A DNA stretch of 64,000 nt. Source: CAIMFV01 sp040757715. Lineage in GTDB: Bacteria > Pseudomonadota > Alphaproteobacteria > Caulobacterales > Caulobacteraceae. Of the stretch, positions 60,119 through 64,000 are shown in pieces (position 1 is the stretch's first letter; every line of letters starts with the position of its first letter). The position numbers were made by a program, and so were the translations under genes. The DNA is taken from assembly GCA_040757715.1 (NCBI GenBank), contig JBFLWS010000005.1:62001-126000 (forward strand). The letters are read 5' to 3'. The notes under the pieces are model-generated. The model saw only the letters and a list, made by a program, of their open reading frames with translations. It had not been told where the DNA came from and searched no databases.

Positions 60119-61057
60119 ATGTCCAAGTCCCTCGCCGGTCGTCACGTGTGCGTTCTCCTGGGGGGCTTGTCCTCCGAGCGCGAGGTGAGCCTTGTGTCCG
60201 GCGCCGCCTGCGCCGACGCTCTGGAGCGGCTAGGGGCCAGGACCACCCGTCTCGACGCCGGCCGCGACGTGGCCGAAAAGCTCGCCGCCCTGAAGCCGGA
60301 CGTGGTGTTCAATGCGCTGCATGGGGCCTGGGGCGAGGACGGCTGCGTGCAGGGCGTGCTCGAGACCCTCGCCATCCCCTACACCCATTCGGGCGTGCTC
60401 GCCTCGGCCCTGGCTATGGACAAGGCGAAAGCCAAGGCGGTGCTGGCCGCGGCAGGCGTACGGGTGCCAGGCGGCGGCCTCTTCAAACGCCTGGAGGCCG
60501 GCCGCGACCACGTCATGGCTCCGCCCTATGTGGTGAAGCCCAATTCCGAGGGCTCGTCCGTGGGAGTGTTCCTGGTGTTCGAGGGGGCCAATTCGCCACC
60601 GCAGGAGCTGTTGCGCCCCGACTGGCGCTTCGGCGAAGAGGTGATGATCGAGCCCTACATCGCCGGCAAGGAGCTGTGTGTCGCCGTGCTGGGCGAGACG
60701 AGCGGGCCCCGCGCCCTCGGCGTCACCGATATCGTCGCCGCCGCCGGCTTCTACGACTACGAGGCCAAGTACGGGGAGGGCGGCTCGCGGCACATCATTC
60801 CGGCCGACATCCCGGCCTCGGCAGCCTCGGAAGCCATGCGCCTCGCCGAGCGCGCTCATGCTGCGCTTGGTTGTCGCGGTCTTACCCGATCTGACTTCCG
60901 TTATGACCCCGTTAAGGACGATCTGGTTCTGTTGGAGGTCAACACCCAGCCCGGCATGACGCCCACTTCGCTCGCGCCCGAGCAGGCGGGATACGTCGGT
61001 ATGGAGTTCGATCGTCTGGTGGAGTGGATCGTGGAAGACGCATCATGCCAGCGGTAG
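60119..61057 (+). CDS. ddl: D-alanine-D-alanine ligase Ddl
   Basis: A 312-residue ATP-grasp enzyme supplying D-Ala-D-Ala to MurF. ATG 60119 follows GGAG. Motifs: VCVLLGGLSSEREVSLVSG, FNALHGAWGEDGCVQGVLE, PYTHSGVLASALAMDKAKAK (substrate Ser), VVKPNSEGSSVGVF and VLLEVNTQPGMTPTSLAPEQ (metal Asn/Glu). Complete relative to the family. Its end overlaps ftsQ by 13 bases. Confidence 0.98.
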   Translation: MSKSLAGRHVCVLLGGLSSEREVSLVSGAACADALERLGARTTRLDAGRDVAEKLAALKPDVVFNALHGAWGEDGCVQGVLETLAIPYTHSGVLASALAMDKAKAKAVLAAAGVRVPGGGLFKRLEAGRDHVMAPPYVVKPNSEGSSVGVFLVFEGANSPPQELLRPDWRFGEEVMIEPYIAGKELCVAVLGETSGPRALGVTDIVAAAGFYDYEAKYGEGGSRHIIPADIPASAASEAMRLAERAHAALGCRGLTRSDFRYDPVKDDLVLLEVNTQPGMTPTSLAPEQAGYVGMEFDRLVEWIVEDASCQR

Positions 61058-61962
61058 TTCGCGGGGCGCCGGCTGGCGCCAAACCGCGCGCCAAGGCGAG
61101 CGCAAAACCCGCCGGGGGCAAGCTGCGGCGCGGGCCTGCGCCCTATGCGCCGGGCAAGATCGGCGCAAGCCACGGCATTTCTCCTAAGGTCGCCTTTTCG
61201 GCGGCGGCGATCGTGGTGGCGACGGGCCTCGTGGTCACCTTCGCGACGGGCGGGCGCGGCCAGGCCCTGGTGGGCGCGGCGAGCCGCAGTCTCGATGCGC
61301 GGGTGGCCGGGCTCGGCTTCAAGGTGAAGCAGGTGCGGCTGGAGGGCGTCTCCGCCCCGGCCGAGGCCGACGTGCGCCGGGCGCTGGGCGATGTGGACAA
61401 GAGCTCTATCCTCGCCCTCGATCTCAACCAGATCCGCGCCCAGGTGGAGCAGGTGGGCTGGGTCAAGTCCGCCCGGGTGATCCGGCTCTTGCCCGACACC
61501 CTGCTCATCCGCGCCGTGGAGCGGCCGCGCCTGGCGGTGTGGCAGCGCCAGGGCGTGGTCAATGTGGTGGACGCCGATGGTCGGGTGATCCCCGAGGCCG
61601 CCGCCGGCCAGTTCACCGACCTGCCCCTGGTGGTGGGGGACGGGGCCAATGTGGCGGCCGGGGCGACCCTGCCGCTGCTGGAATCGCGCCCGCATCTGAT
61701 GCAGCAGATCGAGGCCCTGGTGCGGGTGGACGGCCGGCGCTGGGACCTGCGCCTGCGCGACGGCAGCCTCATTCAGCTGCCCGCCGAGCACGAGGACCAG
61801 GCGCTGATCGAACTCGACCAGATGGAGCGCGAGCAGCGCATCCTGGAGCTGGGCTTCGCGCGGGTGGACCTGCGCGTGCCGGACGCTCCGGCGGTGCGGC
61901 CGCGGGGCAAGGACGAAGTGGCGCCGGGCGCTTTGGCGCTGACGGCCGGCGGGATCGGTTGA
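61045..61962 (+). CDS. ftsQ: Cell division protein FtsQ
   Basis: A 305-residue bitopic divisome protein. A long basic, Ala/Pro/Lys-rich cytosolic N-terminus precedes one membrane helix (VAFSAAAIVVATGLVVTFA), the POTRA domain (FKVKQVRLEGVSAPAEADVRRALGDVDKSSILALDLNQIRAQVEQVGWVKSARVIRLLPDTLLIRAVERPRLAVW) and a beta domain (VNVVDADGRVIPE, LPLVVGDGA). ATG 61045 lies inside ddl. It binds FtsL/FtsB and controls FtsWI. Confidence 0.96.
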   Translation: MPAVVRGAPAGAKPRAKASAKPAGGKLRRGPAPYAPGKIGASHGISPKVAFSAAAIVVATGLVVTFATGGRGQALVGAASRSLDARVAGLGFKVKQVRLEGVSAPAEADVRRALGDVDKSSILALDLNQIRAQVEQVGWVKSARVIRLLPDTLLIRAVERPRLAVWQRQGVVNVVDADGRVIPEAAAGQFTDLPLVVGDGANVAAGATLPLLESRPHLMQQIEALVRVDGRRWDLRLRDGSLIQLPAEHEDQALIELDQMEREQRILELGFARVDLRVPDAPAVRPRGKDEVAPGALALTAGGIG

Positions 61963-62022
61963 TGGGGATGGGTTGCGTCGTCGGCCAGAAGGCGGGCGAG
62001 TGATGCGAGGGGTTTGAGGGTT

Positions 62023-63354
62023 ATGGCGCGCGGCGACGGCGGTCGAGACGGATTCAAGGGCCTTGGCGGGGGCATCGGCGGGCGCGGGGCCATGGTGGCC
62101 GCTGTGGATCTGGGCGCCTCCAAGGTCGGTTGCTTCATCATGAAGGCGGACGGGGCCAGGGCCAGCGACCGCAGCATCCACGTGGCCGGCGTCGCCCACA
62201 TGCGCTCCCGCGGCGTGCGCGGCGGGTCCATCATCAATGTCGAAGAGACGGCCGAGGCCCTGGCCGCCGCTGTGGAGCGGGCCGAGGCCATGGCCGATGT
62301 GAAGGTCTCCGGCGTGGTGCTCACCACTTCGGGCGGCCAGCTGTCCAGCTGCCGCCTGCCAGCCACGGTCTCGCTTGGCCCGCGTCCGGTGGATGAGAAC
62401 GATCTGCAGCGGGCCATCCAGTACGCCCTCGCCGGCGCGCGCTTTCCCGGCCGTCGCCCCATCCACCTCATGCCCATTTCCTGGTCGGTGGACGGCCAGG
62501 CCGGGGTGAAGGACCCGCGCGGCCTGTTCGGGCGTCAGCTGCACGTGGAGCTCCTGGCCGCCACCATCTCCGAAGCCGCCTTCGCCACCTACCGCCACTG
62601 TGTGGAGTCGGTTTACCTGAACCTCGAAGGCGTGGTGGCCGCGCCCTTCGCCGCCGGTCTCGCCGTGCTGGAGGAGGACGAGATGGAGCTGGGCGCCGTG
62701 TGCATCGACATGGGCGGCGGCTCCACTTCGGCCGCCGTGTTCGCCGGCGGCTCGCTGGTGCATGTGGACAGTCTCTCCGTGGGCGGTCAGCACGTGACCC
62801 AGGACATTGCGCGGGGCCTCTCCACCACCATGGCCGGGGCCGAGCGCATCAAGACCCTGCACGGATCGGCCATCGCCTCTTCGGGTGAAGACCGCGAGAT
62901 GATCGAAGCGCCGCCGCGCGGCGATGATCCTGCCGCCGGGCCGGTGGTGGCCCCGCGCTCGCTGCTCAAGGGCGTCATCGCGCCCCGGGTGGAGGAGACG
63001 CTGGAGCTTATGCGCGAGCGGCTCAAGGCCGCCGACGCGCCCCTGCCGCCAGGCGCAGGCGTGGTGCTCACCGGCGGGGCCAGCGAGCTCGCCGGGGTGC
63101 GCGAAGTGGCGGTGCGCATCTTTGATCGCCCGGTGCGGCTCGGTCGCCCACGCCGCGCCCCGCACCTGGCCGAGGCCGCCTCGGGCCCGGCCTTCGCCGC
63201 CGCCGCCGGGGCCTTGCAGCGCGCGGCCTTCGGTCCGCGCGAGGTGGTGTCGAGCAAGGCCCTCGCCGCCTCGGCCAAGGCCGAGCGGGCGCCAGTGGAC
63301 CCCAACGCCAACGCCATCGTCAAGGTGGCCAGCTGGCTGCGGGCGAACCTCTAA
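62023..63354 (+). CDS. ftsA: Cell division protein FtsA
   Basis: A 443-residue actin-like protein that anchors FtsZ to the membrane. Phosphate-1 loop AAVDLGASKVGCFI, the 1C subdomain with SGGQLSS and DENDLQRAIQYAL, phosphate-2 VCIDMGGGSTSAAVFAGG and the adenosine motif GVVLTGGASELAGV are all present. The C-terminal VKVASWLRANL is the amphipathic membrane-targeting helix. ATG 62023 is chosen over upstream TTG. ftsZ should follow beyond the window. Confidence 0.97.
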   Translation: MARGDGGRDGFKGLGGGIGGRGAMVAAVDLGASKVGCFIMKADGARASDRSIHVAGVAHMRSRGVRGGSIINVEETAEALAAAVERAEAMADVKVSGVVLTTSGGQLSSCRLPATVSLGPRPVDENDLQRAIQYALAGARFPGRRPIHLMPISWSVDGQAGVKDPRGLFGRQLHVELLAATISEAAFATYRHCVESVYLNLEGVVAAPFAAGLAVLEEDEMELGAVCIDMGGGSTSAAVFAGGSLVHVDSLSVGGQHVTQDIARGLSTTMAGAERIKTLHGSAIASSGEDREMIEAPPRGDDPAAGPVVAPRSLLKGVIAPRVEETLELMRERLKAADAPLPPGAGVVLTGGASELAGVREVAVRIFDRPVRLGRPRRAPHLAEAASGPAFAAAAGALQRAAFGPREVVSSKALAASAKAERAPVDPNANAIVKVASWLRANL

Positions 63355-63412
63355 GGTTGCGATTTCGCCGCCATGCGCCTACCTTAGCGAGGTCTAAGTC
63401 GGGACGCTCGCC

Positions 63413-63661
63413 ATGGTTCAGGTGGATCTGACGGAAGCCCAGGCGGACCTGGACAAGCTGGTCCAGGCGCTGGCGGCCGGAGAGGTGAACGAAGTGATCA
63501 TCGTTCGCGACGGCGCCCCCGTCGCGCGCCTCGTGCCCCCGCCCCCGCCCCCGCCGCGAAAGCCGGTGCGCATCGGCGTCGCCAAGGGGTTGTTCGAGGT
63601 TCCGGAAGATATCGACGGCGCCAATGAGGAGATTGCGAAACTGTTCGGCGTCGAGCCCTGA
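63413..63661 (+). CDS. Orphan Phd/YefM-type antitoxin
   Basis: An 82-residue protein: MVQVDLTEAQADLDKLVQALAAGEVNEVIIVRDGAPVARLVPPP is the Phd DNA-binding fold, a run of seven prolines follows, and the tail RIGVAKGLFEVPEDIDGANEEIAKLFG is the toxin-neutralising segment seen in partners of PIN toxins. No toxin gene follows in the remaining 339 bases and none precedes it. It sits between ftsA and the expected ftsZ. It may be a relic of a lost module or a solitary regulator. Confidence 0.9.
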   Translation: MVQVDLTEAQADLDKLVQALAAGEVNEVIIVRDGAPVARLVPPPPPPPRKPVRIGVAKGLFEVPEDIDGANEEIAKLFGVEP

Positions 63662-64000
63662 GCCAAGCGTCGCCGCCTACGGCCAGCCAGTGGTTCTGGT
63701 GTGAATACTTATCCGTTCCTGTTTAGTTCTGAAACGCGTCCAGCGTGCCAGGACAATCGGCGACTTTGCTGAGAAATCCTCGCGCTCGGTCCATGCGTCG
63801 CATTTTATTTTGGACGAATCCGCTTATCGTTAACCATAATCCGCAAAAAGCGTTAAGCTGCGATGCCGAAGCCGAATCGGTTTTCCTCTGAAAATTCAAA
63901 AAATTATTCCGTGGACCGCTCGATCTCGCAGCGACTCGGATTAAGCCAATTAACCAGCAATTAACGATAAAGGCTTTCTCCTGAGTCGATCCTTCGAGCC
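63662..64000. promoter_or_regulatory. ftsZ upstream region with CtrA box and GANTC sites
   Basis: No gene is visible in these 339 AT-richer bases, which should be the promoter and leader of ftsZ. They contain four GANTC sites (63816-63820, 63874-63878, 63933-63937, 63983-63987), where about 0.7 would be expected by chance in that span, and one perfect CtrA box (listed separately). TTATCCGTT at 63709-63717 is a weak DnaA-box candidate. In C. crescentus, ftsZ is repressed by CtrA and depends on CcrM methylation. Confidence 0.7.
63950..63964. promoter_or_regulatory. Perfect CtrA box (TTAA-N7-TTAA)
   Basis: TTAACCAGCAATTAA is an exact CtrA consensus site near the end of the window, in the region upstream of where ftsZ is expected. 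A further TTAA five bases before it (63941-63944) extends the site. CtrA repression of ftsZ in swarmer cells is established in C. crescentus; conservation here is inferred. Confidence 0.75.

Noticed and set aside
60901..63165. 754-codon minus-strand open frame
   Set aside because: It lies wholly antisense to ddl, ftsQ and ftsA and is His/Gly/Arg/Pro-rich with no domain; it reflects third-position GC bias of the genes on the other strand.

Overview
The window is GC-rich, tightly packed bacterial chromosome. It most likely comes from an alphaproteobacterium of the Caulobacterales (Caulobacter/Phenylobacterium type). The evidence is a division and cell wall (dcw) cluster with alphaproteobacterial gene content, a MucR/Ros regulator, DUF2336, DUF6456 and PAS_5 proteins, a 6S RNA upstream of fau, and CtrA-type boxes with GANTC sites in front of the place where ftsZ should start. 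The species cannot be named from the sequence alone.

Positions 1-8640 are an accessory region. It holds a copper-type P-type ATPase cut by the window edge, an IS3-family transposase remnant, an acyltransferase, two broken copper genes joined end to end (a CusF-like fragment and a CopA C-terminal fragment), and two consecutive hipBA-type toxin-antitoxin modules. Each hipBA module has its own operator-like repeats. Positions 8640-17990 hold a secreted GH2 glycosidase, a glutathione transferase, a FitAB/VapBC-type pair, an ArsR/SRPBCC pair, DUF72 and SYLF proteins, an ECF sigma factor with a likely membrane partner, and a DUF350/serine protease pair.

Positions 18100-43000 are mostly core genome: dnaN, a chemotaxis receptor, a frameshifted DUF4160 gene with an intact DUF2442 partner, ymdB-fau-6S RNA, an enoyl-CoA hydratase, DUF2336, mucR, a PAS protein, a DnaA-domain-IV-like protein with DUF6456, a thioesterase, ptsP, a RodZ-like protein, a deoxyribosyltransferase homologue lacking its catalytic Glu, TrmN6-like and polyprenyl synthase genes, an aspartate-type aminotransferase with a WecA/MraY-like transferase, a DnaJ-like protein, an AmpD-like amidase and rnpB.

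Positions 43000-64000 hold a two-gene HEPN cassette and then the dcw cluster: mraZ-rsmH-ftsL-ftsI-murE-murF-mraY-murD-(lprI-like)-murC-(GFA)-murB-(inverted degenerate GGDEF-like gene)-ddl-ftsQ-ftsA-(orphan Phd antitoxin)-ftsZ upstream region. The most notable feature is that ftsW and murG, usually between murD and murC, lie instead on the opposite strand upstream of mraZ, and an LprI-like gene sits at their usual place. The mraZ leader carries three TGGG boxes at exact 10-bp spacing, the expected MraZ operator. These genes together make the UDP-MurNAc-pentapeptide (MurB-F), transfer it to lipid carrier (MraY, MurG) and build the septum (FtsW, FtsI, FtsL, FtsQ, FtsA).
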